Source: Gemmatimonadota bacterium
GTDB taxonomy: Bacteria; Gemmatimonadota; Gemmatimonadetes; Longimicrobiales; Longimicrobiaceae
NCBI GenBank assembly: GCA_031260285.1
Contig: JAIRKD010000072.1
Span: forward strand, 16,289-80,288
Length of the DNA: 64,000 nucleotides
Direction of reading: 5' to 3'
A model generated the notes under the pieces. It made no database searches and had not been told where the DNA came from. It saw nothing but the letters and a program-made list of their open reading frames with translations. The translations under genes were made by a program, and so were the position numbers. Below are positions 45,397 to 53,839 of the stretch, one piece after another (within the stretch, counting starts at the first letter, position 1; the number at the start of each line of letters is the position of its first letter).

Positions 45397-45814
45397 GATC
45401 GGGTCACAACAATCGGGCGGACACAGCGGGGGTATCTTCCTCTGAGGTCAGCCCGGAATGTCCTTCCCTCTCCCGCCATCTGCTGATTCGGGAGAGGCGC
45501 CATCAGCGGTGCTTCTCCTTTCTGTGCTGACCTCCTCTTTCGCCGCTGGTTCTGTGGGCACCTTCCTCATGGCGGTTCCCACTCCTTCAGGACGTTCCTT
45601 TGTCTGATGAAAATATCAGAAATCAGGGAACGGAAATCCTGTGTGGCTCAACGCTTGCCGTTCCCCGCGGGCCGTGGAAGTTCACCGTGCCGGGCGGGCC
45701 GGATGTGCCTCCCCGGAAAACCGTCTGAGAGTCGAGCGTAACCTGCTCCGGATGGAGTCGTTCGCGTTCCAGGCTTTCCGACCCAGCCAGGGAAAGGGCA
45801 CCTTGAAAGAGAGA
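45397..45814. other. Intergenic region before the second autotransporter
   Basis: About 418 bases with no recognised gene. A short AT-rich inverted repeat (ctgatgaaaatatcag) lies near 45605-45625 and could be an operator or part of a promoter for the autotransporter. No terminator for the upstream gene was clearly seen. Confidence 0.35.
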
Positions 45815-48430
45815 ATGTTGAGGATTCGACCCGGGATCGGGTTCATGTCACGAATCCCTCGGGAGAAAGCTCTGTCGTATGGCAGGGATCGGGGAGACGG
45901 GGATCCCGGAGGCGAAGACCATTCGGGACGCGTTCCTGACAGCACCTCCCGCGTCCGCGTCTTCCTGATGATCACGGTCAGTCTCTGTGCTCTTCTGTCC
46001 GGAGCAAAGTCAGTTGCTGCGCAGTGTACTACGGTAAATCTAGGCGGTTTTACATACTCGAGCGGAACGACCGCTTATCCTTATGCCGTTCCTGATAGAA
46101 AGTGCTATAACAATACAATCCGCACGACAAACACATTTACAATCAACACAGGTACAGTGCAGGTCATTGTACCGACCGATTATGTGCTCCCGACTGCAAC
46201 TCCGGCCGGGATGTACAACTCCATTTTTGCGCAGACGCACCCTAATGTAGGGATGCAGCTGATTGCGATGGCCCCCGCCGCAACACTGACCGGAAACGCT
46301 TCCGGCCTGGCGCTCGAGGACGCGGTCGGAAACCCTCTCAGCGTCCGTGACGTCAACATCCAGCAGGGTGGGGTTACCGTGGCCATCGGGTCCTATACCT
46401 ATGGGCTGAGGACGCAGTATGTCTCCGGAGCTGACGATAACGGTCTCTATATCGACTACCAGCTGACGCAGCTCGACCTTCAGCCGGGAGAAACACTGAC
46501 TCTGACGGAGGCGCCTGGAGCCACGGGCATTGATATCGATATGGCGGCCCAGCTCACCGGAGCAGGGAATCTGAATGTCGCGGCGGATACACGGATCCGG
46601 TTGTCAAACGCCAACAATACATTCACTGGTACAACAGATATTTCCTCAGGTACGCTTGAGGCAGCTGCGACAGATGTCATAAGCAGCTCAGACGGAGTGA
46701 ATGTGCATGGTGGTGCAACCTTTGATCTGCATGGATACAATCAGTCGGTTAATAACCTGGTCGGGAGTGGTACGGTAACCAATGCTTCCACAAATGAAGC
46801 GCTTATCACGCTGCACAATCCCGATTCTCCTTCCCTTTTCAGTGGATCCATCACAGGCCCGGAGTTGGGTGTGCACCTGGCTTCGGGAACGCAGATCCTG
46901 AGTGGTCCCAACAGCTATGGCGGGCCGACAACGATCAGCGATGGAACGTTGCTCGCAGCGGCGACAAACACGCTGAGCCCGAACTCCGCGGTTACGGTCA
47001 CGGGCTTCGGGACACTGGATCTTGGGGGCTACAGCCAGACAGTTGCCGCGCTCAACAATGGGAGTCTTGTCACGATGGGGGCCGAAACCACACCTGGAGC
47101 GGTTCTCACGGTTAATGGAAATTATTTCGGCGATAATGGCGTAATGGTGTTCAATACGGCTCTCGGTAATGAAAATTCACCCACCGACAAACTCTGGGTG
47201 AGGGGCAATACCGGAGGAAACACCTTTGTGCTGGTCAACAATGTGGGTGGCCTCGGTGCCCAGACCAATGGCAACGGTATACGACTCGTGCAGGTGGATG
47301 GTGCATCCAATGGAACTTTTTTGCTGGACGGCCGGGTCTCAGCGGGCGCCTGGGATTACAACCTCTTCCACAATGGAGTGGGTGCTGACGCGGGCGACGG
47401 TGACTGGTACCTCCGCTCTGAAGCTTCAGGGGGAGGTGAAGAGCCGAGGGCGGAGGTGGAGGCTGCCATGGCAGTTCGGTCACTGATCAGTCATTACGGG
47501 CTTGCCACGCTCGGAACCTACCATGACCGCACCGGTGGGGAGATCTGCCTCGGAACCGTCTATCTGGATGGCCGATGCGAAACCACCGGGTGGCTTCGCC
47601 TGATCGGGGAGTTCGGCACATTTGACAATGAGGGGACGTTTGCGGACCGCGGAGCGTCATACACTTTCAGCCTTGGCGCGATGCAGGCCGGGATCGACCT
47701 CTACCGCTCCGCCCGAGGGACGCTTGGTCTCTTCGGGGGCATGGGCACCGTTCAGGGTGATGTAACCGGCATTCCTGCTTCGGATATCGGGAGGACCAGA
47801 GGCGAGGTGAGCTTCAACAGCTACTCGCTGGGTGGCTACTGGACTCATCACGGTGTCTCGGGCTGGTATACGGACGCCGTTGTACAGAATGACTGGAACG
47901 ATCGGGTTCTCTCGTCGGTCTCTGGAGGTTCGTCGATGAGTACCCGCGGATTCAATATCATCGGGTCGCTGGAGGCCGGGGCTCCGCTGGTATTCTCATG
48001 CGGCTGCTACTCCTTTGAACCGCAGGCGCAGGTTGTCTACGAGCGTCTTCACCTGCGTGACTCCGGAGATGAATTCGGCCGCTTCCTTTTCCCTGACAAC
48101 AACGCTTTCTATGGCCGGATCGGAGGAAGGTTCTCCAGCCTCCAGACGGCGGAAGACGGGAAGGAGTTCTCCACCTGGATCCGCGCCAATATCTGGCACG
48201 CGTTTACGGATTCTCCGGAGACCACCGTCACCACGCTGGATGGAGAATTTCCGGCGACCTTCCCGGGCGGAATGACACTGGGGCGCACCTGGGGTCAGTT
48301 CGGTGTTGGTTTCTCCGGTGAAGCTTCAACCAATGTCGGTATGTTTGGCACAATCGACTACAACGCCAACTTCGGGGACGGGTCCGGATTCAGCGTCGGA
48401 GGGCGGCTCGGAATGAGAGTCAACTGGTGA
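45815..48430 (+). CDS. Type V autotransporter, paralogue of the 3679-7887 protein
   Basis: This 871-residue autotransporter has a long N-terminal extension before the hydrophobic core (FLMITVSLCALLSGAKSVAAQ, cut near residue 69). The passenger is shorter than in its paralogue and has beta-strand repeats (NTFTGTTDISSGTLEAA, NSYGGPTTISDGTLLAA). A linker segment ending NLFHNGVGADAGDGDWYLR matches the other protein closely. The last 280 residues form the barrel, ending GRLGMRVNW with a terminal aromatic. The start is uncertain: ATGs at 45815, 45845 and 45968 are all in frame, and the last would give a short ordinary signal peptide. A surface or adhesive role is likely. Confidence 0.83.
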   Translation: MLRIRPGIGFMSRIPREKALSYGRDRGDGDPGGEDHSGRVPDSTSRVRVFLMITVSLCALLSGAKSVAAQCTTVNLGGFTYSSGTTAYPYAVPDRKCYNNTIRTTNTFTINTGTVQVIVPTDYVLPTATPAGMYNSIFAQTHPNVGMQLIAMAPAATLTGNASGLALEDAVGNPLSVRDVNIQQGGVTVAIGSYTYGLRTQYVSGADDNGLYIDYQLTQLDLQPGETLTLTEAPGATGIDIDMAAQLTGAGNLNVAADTRIRLSNANNTFTGTTDISSGTLEAAATDVISSSDGVNVHGGATFDLHGYNQSVNNLVGSGTVTNASTNEALITLHNPDSPSLFSGSITGPELGVHLASGTQILSGPNSYGGPTTISDGTLLAAATNTLSPNSAVTVTGFGTLDLGGYSQTVAALNNGSLVTMGAETTPGAVLTVNGNYFGDNGVMVFNTALGNENSPTDKLWVRGNTGGNTFVLVNNVGGLGAQTNGNGIRLVQVDGASNGTFLLDGRVSAGAWDYNLFHNGVGADAGDGDWYLRSEASGGGEEPRAEVEAAMAVRSLISHYGLATLGTYHDRTGGEICLGTVYLDGRCETTGWLRLIGEFGTFDNEGTFADRGASYTFSLGAMQAGIDLYRSARGTLGLFGGMGTVQGDVTGIPASDIGRTRGEVSFNSYSLGGYWTHHGVSGWYTDAVVQNDWNDRVLSSVSGGSSMSTRGFNIIGSLEAGAPLVFSCGCYSFEPQAQVVYERLHLRDSGDEFGRFLFPDNNAFYGRIGGRFSSLQTAEDGKEFSTWIRANIWHAFTDSPETTVTTLDGEFPATFPGGMTLGRTWGQFGVGFSGEASTNVGMFGTIDYNANFGDGSGFSVGGRLGMRVNW

Positions 48431-48531
48431 TACTTCCCTCCGTGAGGGGCAGCGATGGCTGCTTCTCACGGAGAGCCGGGCCAGGAACCGGAGAATCGAC
48501 GGGCCCGGGACTGCGAAAGAACAGAGATCAT

Positions 48532-48569
48532 GGAGAACCGCTGCCTTATTCCGGTTCTCCATGCTTTTT
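48532..48569 (+). terminator. Terminator after the second autotransporter
   Basis: Nine-base arms (ggagaaccg at 48532-48540; cggttctcc at 48552-48560) are followed by atgcttttt. Another hairpin with nine-base arms lies at 48438-48473 just past the stop. Confidence 0.65.
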
Positions 48570-48619
48570 CCGGAAAATCCAGGCGGCTCTCTATCCCTCT
48601 TCTTCCTTCCTCCCTGTTT

Positions 48620-49006
48620 TCAGCGCTTCTTCGGACTTCCGGGAGCCTTCGGTACTTTTGGGGCCTTTGCAACCTTCGGCGCTTTTGGAGCTTTTGCGGG
48701 AAGCACGGATGACGTAAGCGTGACCAGTTCGGCGAGCCATTCGCGGTTCTCACACCGATCCGCTCCGATTCGCAGGTACAGCTTCGACCCTGGATACGCG
48801 GGGGCTTCATCCAGCGCGCCGGCAGCCTCCACAAACTCCCGTCCCGGAACCGTCGGCTTGATGAAAAGCTCGTTGTCGCAGACAAACGCGAAGACTTTCT
48901 CCTCATGATAGAGTGCGTACTCTCCGAACATCCGCTGCGCACGCACGTTTGACAGAGTACTGAGCTGGTCGAGCAGGAATTCAATCGTGCCGGGCTGGGT
49001 GGCCAT
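48620..49006 (-). CDS. TfoX N-terminal domain protein
   Basis: This 128-residue protein carries a TfoX-N domain (PF04993): IEFLLDQLSTLSNVRAQRMFGEYALY, VFAFVCDNELFIKP and PAYPGSKLYLRI. The last 30 residues are an Ala/Pro/Lys repeat tail (APKAPKVAKAPKVPK), which may bind nucleic acid. Full TfoX proteins regulate competence genes in Gammaproteobacteria, but single TfoX-N proteins elsewhere have no settled role. The gene begins 26 bases inside the end of the DUF1275 gene, so the two share a transcript. Confidence 0.85.
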   Translation of the reverse strand: MATQPGTIEFLLDQLSTLSNVRAQRMFGEYALYHEEKVFAFVCDNELFIKPTVPGREFVEAAGALDEAPAYPGSKLYLRIGADRCENREWLAELVTLTSSVLPAKAPKAPKVAKAPKVPKAPGSPKKR

Positions 49007-49829
49007 CAGTGTCCTTGTTCCGCTGGTGTTGTGTCTTCATCTCCCACCCCTCCAATCCCTTGAATCGGAGCTGGAGAGGGCCGGTGGAGTCGGTAAACTC
49101 CCGGTAGAGAGGTGGAACTGCCAGAGTGAGGAGAATCGCCGCGAAGGGTATCACACACACATAACCGACGTGCTGGAAGCCAAGCGCGCCGATGTAGCCA
49201 CCACCTATGAACATGGCGATCAAGCTGCCGGCCCGGCGCATACGCAGCCGATCATGTCGGACGAGGAGCTCGTCGCGCTCCGGTCCCTGCCTGTTCCAGT
49301 ACAGCGCCTTCCCCAGCTCCATACCGAAGTCTGTGATGTTCCCGGTCATGTGCGTTGTGCGGATGACCCCACCCGAGGTCTTGGAGACCATCGCGTTCTG
49401 CAGGCCCATCACGAAGGACAGCAGAAGCACTGTTACAGGAACGGCAAACGGAGTCATCCGGGTGAAGAGGGCGCTGGTGCCCCCGAGTACTCCGAACGAC
49501 AGCAGCAACAGGGCTTCAAGAAGAAGCGGGGGGGCGTAGATCGGACGCATCCGGTGCTGTCGTGCCCAGTTCACCAGGATTGCCGTGACCGCGGACCCGG
49601 TGACAAATGCAATGAGCGCTCCGGCGGCGTTCAGAATCAGCCGGGCGTCTCCAAGCGCGAGCCCATCCGCAAATTCAGAAGCGAATCCCGTCATGTGCGA
49701 AGTGTACTGGTGCAACATGAGGAACCCACCCGCATTGATGGCCCCGGCATTGAATGCCAGAATGAGCCCCATCGTCCAGTTCGTGGACGGTGTGCGATGT
49801 TGATGAGTGAGAAGGTGAATTCGACGCAT
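48981..49829 (-). CDS. DUF1275 (YoaK-type) membrane protein
   Basis: This 282-residue protein has six or seven hydrophobic segments and the DUF1275 signature: AFNAGAINAGGFLML, the TSHMTGF motif near residue 45 and a second VIRTTHMTGNITDFG motif. The duplicated (S/T)HMTG pattern is typical of this family. Function is unknown. The C-terminal 35 residues are polar. It overlaps the TfoX-N gene by 26 bases. The ATG lies in front of a polar His-rich start (RRIHLLTHQH). Confidence 0.85.
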   Translation of the reverse strand: MRRIHLLTHQHRTPSTNWTMGLILAFNAGAINAGGFLMLHQYTSHMTGFASEFADGLALGDARLILNAAGALIAFVTGSAVTAILVNWARQHRMRPIYAPPLLLEALLLLSFGVLGGTSALFTRMTPFAVPVTVLLLSFVMGLQNAMVSKTSGGVIRTTHMTGNITDFGMELGKALYWNRQGPERDELLVRHDRLRMRRAGSLIAMFIGGGYIGALGFQHVGYVCVIPFAAILLTLAVPPLYREFTDSTGPLQLRFKGLEGWEMKTQHQRNKDTDGHPARHD

Positions 49830-49984
49830 GACGACGGTTCTGCTCAGATCTTTCCGGTACTACCGCTGCACCAGCATGTACCCGTATCGATTACCCCATC
49901 GATCAAGGGCAGTGCCGGGGGGTGTCTTTGATAAGGGGGCGGAGTTCGCGCTGGCTTCCGGTTCGCCGGAGCCACCCCCCCGCC

Positions 49985-50029
49985 AGAAAAAACAGGGGAG
50001 GCGTCCACCAACTGGACGCCTCCCCTGTT
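49985..50029 (-). terminator. Very strong terminator after tRNA-Pro
   Basis: Seventeen-base perfect arms (49991-50007 and 50013-50029) form a stem with a five-base loop, followed on the minus strand by TTTTTTC. It lies just downstream of tRNA-Pro. Confidence 0.9.
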
Positions 50030-50056
50030 TCTGTTGTGTTTCCCTATCCTTCACTA

Positions 50057-50130
50057 TCGGGACGGCGGGATTTGAACCCGCGACCCCCTGAACCCCATTC
50101 AGGTGCGCTACCGGGCTGCGCTACGTCCCG
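50057..50130 (-). tRNA. tRNA-Pro (anticodon GGG)
   Basis: The minus strand folds into a full cloverleaf: CGGGACG/CGTCCCG acceptor stem, anticodon stem CCTGA/TCAGG with loop ATGGGGT (anticodon GGG), and a GCGGG/CCCGC T-arm with TTCAAAT. The discriminator is A at 50057 and CCA is not encoded. It reads codon CCC. Confidence 0.95.
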
Positions 50131-50191
50131 TACCCTTCCTTCGCCTCAAAAAAAGCGAAGCCCTGAATCTACTCCCGCGCCCTGTACATGG

Positions 50192-52021
50192 TCAAGCAAC
50201 AGATGAAATCCAGTTTGCCCGGATCCCTTCCGCACCCGCATCCACACCATCCATCCTGATGATCACAGCCCTTCTCCCCCGGCTCATCACCTCATCCGAC
50301 CAGGGGATGTCGATCGTCAGCAGCTCATCGCGCCGCAGCAGCGTCAGCGTAAGATCCTCACCTGCGCGGACACCCGCGAACCCTCCTGCCACTCCGCGCG
50401 GCACCCGCATTCCGTGGATCGCGACGATCTCGTCACCTGAATTCACTCCACTTTCCGCCGCCGGAGATCCCTCCAGCACATGAGTGATCCGCACTCCGCT
50501 GCCATCCTCCCGGAGACGCACACCCGGCCAGACCTCCGGAGACGCCGGTACCGCCTTCCCGCCCTCCGCGGTTCTGCTCTCCGCATTTCCATTCTCTGCA
50601 GCGCCTCCGCCTTTCCCCGCGATGGCCGGATTCCACAGAACCCCCAGACCTGCCGCTGCCAGGTGCTCATCGAAGTTGATCTCCTCCAGGCCCCCGACAT
50701 ACGCCGCCAGCAGCTGATCAACCCGCCGGGCCCATCCGTTTTCCGGGTCTCCTTCAACCACCTCCACCAGCAGCTCCCGGATCCCGCCGGGCCCATCCTC
50801 AGGAATTCCGACCTCCTGCATCCCGTACCGCTCCCAGAGCGTCCGCATCACATCATCAAGCGACCGCTCTCCCTGCGAAGCCCTCCGGATCTCCAGATCC
50901 AGCGCCATCGCCACCAGCGCGCCTTTCTGGTAGTAGGAGATCTGTGAGTTCGGAGTGTGGGCGTCCGGCCGGTAGAAACGGATCCAGGTATCGAAGGATG
51001 AGTCCTCCAGCGTCTGATGAAGTCGCCCCGGCGTTCCCTGAAGGCGCGTAATCATGTCCGCCGTCAGCTCCAGATAACGCGCCGGTGTGATCAACCCCGC
51101 CCGCAGGAGAATCCGATCCGTATAATAGGTCGTGAATCCCTCGATCACCCAGAGCAGACGGGTGTAGTTCTCCGCCGTAAAATCATACGGAATAAAACGT
51201 TCAGGTCGGATCCGCCTGGCCAGCCAGACATGGAAGAACTCATGCGCAATCAGGCTGATGAGGCTCTCGTAATCCCCCGTCACCCCTGAACGCGGAAACT
51301 GGAGCAGGGTGGACGAGCGGTGCTCAAGCCCCCCGCGCCCCTCAGGGACAAGGTGGAGGATGAACAGATACTGGTTGTAGGGAAGCCCGCCGAACATCTC
51401 CGAGCAGACGTTGATGATCTTTCGGGAATCCGCCTCAAGCCGCTGTTCATCCAGCTCTCCGGCTCCGTAGATGATAAACCGGTGCGGCTTCCCCTCCTGC
51501 ATCCACTGGATCACACGGTGTGTGCCAACCTCGATCGGCGAGTCGACCAGCTCGTCATAATTCGCCGCGAGAAACTCTCCTTCCGGCGTTTGAGAGAGGG
51601 TTGTTGCTACCCGCCACTCCACCGGCGCGCATACCTTCACCCGAACCGGATCATTCTCCATTCCGCGGACAAACAGAAAGACCGAAGCCCCGTTTATCGA
51701 TCCGTGAGACGCATCCAGATGACTGGTCCGTACCGTCAGCTCATTTGCGTACACCCGGTACCGGATCACTGCGAGACCACCCGTCACCTCCGCAATCCGC
51801 CAGCTGTGTTTTGAGACCTTCCGACAGGGAAGCGGCCGCCCCTCGCCGGTTTCCGCATAAAGGTCCTGAACATTGCGCGCAAATTCACGGATGAGGTACG
51901 AGCCCGGCGTCCACACCGGCATTGTCACCTCAAGTGAAGACTCCGCGGTAGGCACCCTGATCTCCACTTCGAAGAGATGGGAGCGGGGGACCGGCATGGA
52001 AAGCGTATATTCAATGCTCAA
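50192..52021 (-). CDS. M61-family aminopeptidase with PDZ domain
   Basis: This 609-residue protein fits the M61 glycyl-aminopeptidase family. An N-terminal beta domain (residues 1-165) includes PVWTPGSYLIREFAR. The gluzincin domain has the zinc site HEFFH at 260-264 in the context LIAHEFFHVWLARRIRPE, and the third ligand region WVIEGFTTYYTD follows. A PDZ domain near 500-585 (ITHVLEGSPAAESGVNSGDEIVAIHG) would position substrates. There is an Ala/Glu/Gly-rich insert before the PDZ domain. No signal peptide is evident, although the family is often periplasmic. It lies between tRNA-Pro and proline dehydrogenase on the same strand. Confidence 0.91.
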   Translation of the reverse strand: MSIEYTLSMPVPRSHLFEVEIRVPTAESSLEVTMPVWTPGSYLIREFARNVQDLYAETGEGRPLPCRKVSKHSWRIAEVTGGLAVIRYRVYANELTVRTSHLDASHGSINGASVFLFVRGMENDPVRVKVCAPVEWRVATTLSQTPEGEFLAANYDELVDSPIEVGTHRVIQWMQEGKPHRFIIYGAGELDEQRLEADSRKIINVCSEMFGGLPYNQYLFILHLVPEGRGGLEHRSSTLLQFPRSGVTGDYESLISLIAHEFFHVWLARRIRPERFIPYDFTAENYTRLLWVIEGFTTYYTDRILLRAGLITPARYLELTADMITRLQGTPGRLHQTLEDSSFDTWIRFYRPDAHTPNSQISYYQKGALVAMALDLEIRRASQGERSLDDVMRTLWERYGMQEVGIPEDGPGGIRELLVEVVEGDPENGWARRVDQLLAAYVGGLEEINFDEHLAAAGLGVLWNPAIAGKGGGAAENGNAESRTAEGGKAVPASPEVWPGVRLREDGSGVRITHVLEGSPAAESGVNSGDEIVAIHGMRVPRGVAGGFAGVRAGEDLTLTLLRRDELLTIDIPWSDEVMSRGRRAVIIRMDGVDAGAEGIRANWISSVA

Positions 52022-52087
52022 GGGGATTTACAGTCTGATTGTCGATGGGAGATGATCTGCGGCAGGCCTCGGTGTTATCGGCCCTTC

Positions 52088-53122
52088 TTACCGGTCCTCC
52101 CGCTGCCGGCTCTGTCGCCACAGGCGGGTGGCAAGCGCGCCGAGAACAAACCCCGATCCGAGCGCCAGCGGCCCGGAAACTTCCTTCAGAGATGATTCCC
52201 TCGCCACATTCTCCAGCACGAAGAAGAGGTTTGCGGGCCGCTCAGCCATCCGTCGCATCAGGTATGGGTACCACGAACCACCAAACGGAAGATACACCCG
52301 GACGTTGTATCCCTCTTCGCGGAGCCGCTGCTGAAGGTCCCGTCTCACACCGTAGAGCATCTGGAACTCGAACGAATTCCGGAGGATGCCATGTTCAAAG
52401 GCGTACTGTCGGGTGGCCGCGATGATCTCCTCATCATGAGTCGCGATCGCCGCGCAGTGGTCGGCCTCCAGAAGCGTTCCCATCTGCTCGACAAACTTCC
52501 GGTCGACCTCGTCCTTCTTCTGGAACGCCACCCGGTCGCTCTCCCGGTATGCGCCCTTCACCAGCCGGATCCTCGACCCGAGTGAGACCAACCGGTCGAT
52601 GTCGATCGGCGCCCGATGCAGATACGACTGGACAACCGTCCCGATGTTGCGAAAACCCTCCCCCCAGAACGTCTCTACAAGCGAGACCGTCTGTTCGGTG
52701 AACTCGCTTGATTCCATGTCCAGCCGGACAAAGATCTCGCCATCTCCGTCACCAAGTTCCCGGGCACGCTCCAGAATCCTGCGGAGGTTGGATACGCAGA
52801 GAGACTCGTCAATCGCCAGCCCCAGCTGCGTAGGCTTCAATGAGATATTCGCCTGGATCTTCCCGGACGAGATGGTCTCCAGCATCCGGACTGCTTCCAC
52901 GGTTGCGACCCTGGCGTCTTCAGGAAGGGAGACCGCTTCGCCCAGATGGTCCAGCGTGACGGAAAGGCCCGCTGCGTTCAGAGACTTCGCCACCTGCACC
53001 GCTTCCGGAAGTGTCTCGCCAGCCACGAACCGTCGGGTGACGCGTTTCGCTGCCGGCAGCTCCGACACAATCTCCCGGATCCGCGGATGATCGCTCAGAT
53101 ACAGCAGACTCTCCCGAATCAT
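52088..53122 (-). CDS. Proline dehydrogenase (monofunctional)
   Basis: This 344-residue FAD enzyme oxidises proline to pyrroline-5-carboxylate. The barrel shows VTLDHLGEAV, NISLKPTQLGL, FVRLDMESSEFT, RLVKGAYRESD, AIATHDEEII, and the substrate-binding EFQMLYGVRRDLQQRL followed by RVYLPFGGSWYPYLMRR. There is no P5C dehydrogenase domain, and no pruA gene is seen nearby, so the second step is encoded elsewhere. It starts at an ATG at 53122 and ends 66 bases before the M61 gene, probably in the same operon as that peptidase; the two could together use peptides and proline. Confidence 0.92.
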   Translation of the reverse strand: MIRESLLYLSDHPRIREIVSELPAAKRVTRRFVAGETLPEAVQVAKSLNAAGLSVTLDHLGEAVSLPEDARVATVEAVRMLETISSGKIQANISLKPTQLGLAIDESLCVSNLRRILERARELGDGDGEIFVRLDMESSEFTEQTVSLVETFWGEGFRNIGTVVQSYLHRAPIDIDRLVSLGSRIRLVKGAYRESDRVAFQKKDEVDRKFVEQMGTLLEADHCAAIATHDEEIIAATRQYAFEHGILRNSFEFQMLYGVRRDLQQRLREEGYNVRVYLPFGGSWYPYLMRRMAERPANLFFVLENVARESSLKEVSGPLALGSGFVLGALATRLWRQSRQREDR

Positions 53123-53204
53123 ACCCTTACCCCGATCCTGCTGATGCCTGAGTACGCTGAAAGCGGCGACAGAGCGCCGGCCCCGGGAATCAGGCGCCTG
53201 TACA

Positions 53205-53579
53205 TCACTCCTCTCCGCTCTCCCTGAGCCTCTCCCCGATCAGCTCCTCCAGAACCGCCTTGACCTGCCTGAGCGAAAGCTCTCCGACGGATTCCCTGGC
53301 CGCTTCTCCCGACGGACCATGCGCCAGGTCTCCGCTCTCCAGATGACCCATGATGGCTCCACCCCCCGCTGCCCAGCGGAGGAATACGAGATAGGCCACC
53401 CACTCCCCCGTACCATCGTCCGCCGGTTCGACCTCAACTGCAACGGTATAGGCATGGCCATCGCTTCCCTCAAAACCGGGTGCGCGTCCGTACACCGCCG
53501 GGTATCCACCCAGGGTGCCGTCATCGATTCCCTCCAGGGGGGCGGGGTTCAGGCGGTCTTCAAGGTTGGTGAATTTCAC
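53205..53579 (-). CDS. Small hypothetical protein
   Basis: This protein of about 124 residues has no family I can name. It begins VKFTNLEDRLNPAPLEGIDD, has a beta-rich middle (AYTVAVEVEPAD, GEWVAYLVFLRWA) and an acidic helical end (SLRQVKAVLEELIGERLRESGEE). No signal peptide or membrane segment is seen. The GTG at 53579 gives a compact protein; the frame stays open upstream to 53684, and no start has a clear ribosome binding site. It lies about 80 bases before proline dehydrogenase on the same strand. Confidence 0.6.
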   Translation of the reverse strand: MKFTNLEDRLNPAPLEGIDDGTLGGYPAVYGRAPGFEGSDGHAYTVAVEVEPADDGTGEWVAYLVFLRWAAGGGAIMGHLESGDLAHGPSGEAARESVGELSLRQVKAVLEELIGERLRESGEE

Positions 53580-53839
53580 AGGAGCCAAGCTATCTGTCGG
53601 TGAAAAAGCCAACAAGAAGATGATGCACCGATCGCGCCGGAAACAGCGGGCAACCCCGGCGGAATCCTGTATTCCTGACTCCATCCTGCGTAACTTCCCG
53701 TAATGAACTGGTGGAGCTGCTCTTCCCCGCGGCGCTGATCATCGTTTGCGCACCCGGAACCGGCCCCCCGCTTGCATCCCCCCGCGCACACGCCAAATTT
53801 CGCGTGGAGGCTGGACCATCACCTGAAACCCCACGCATC

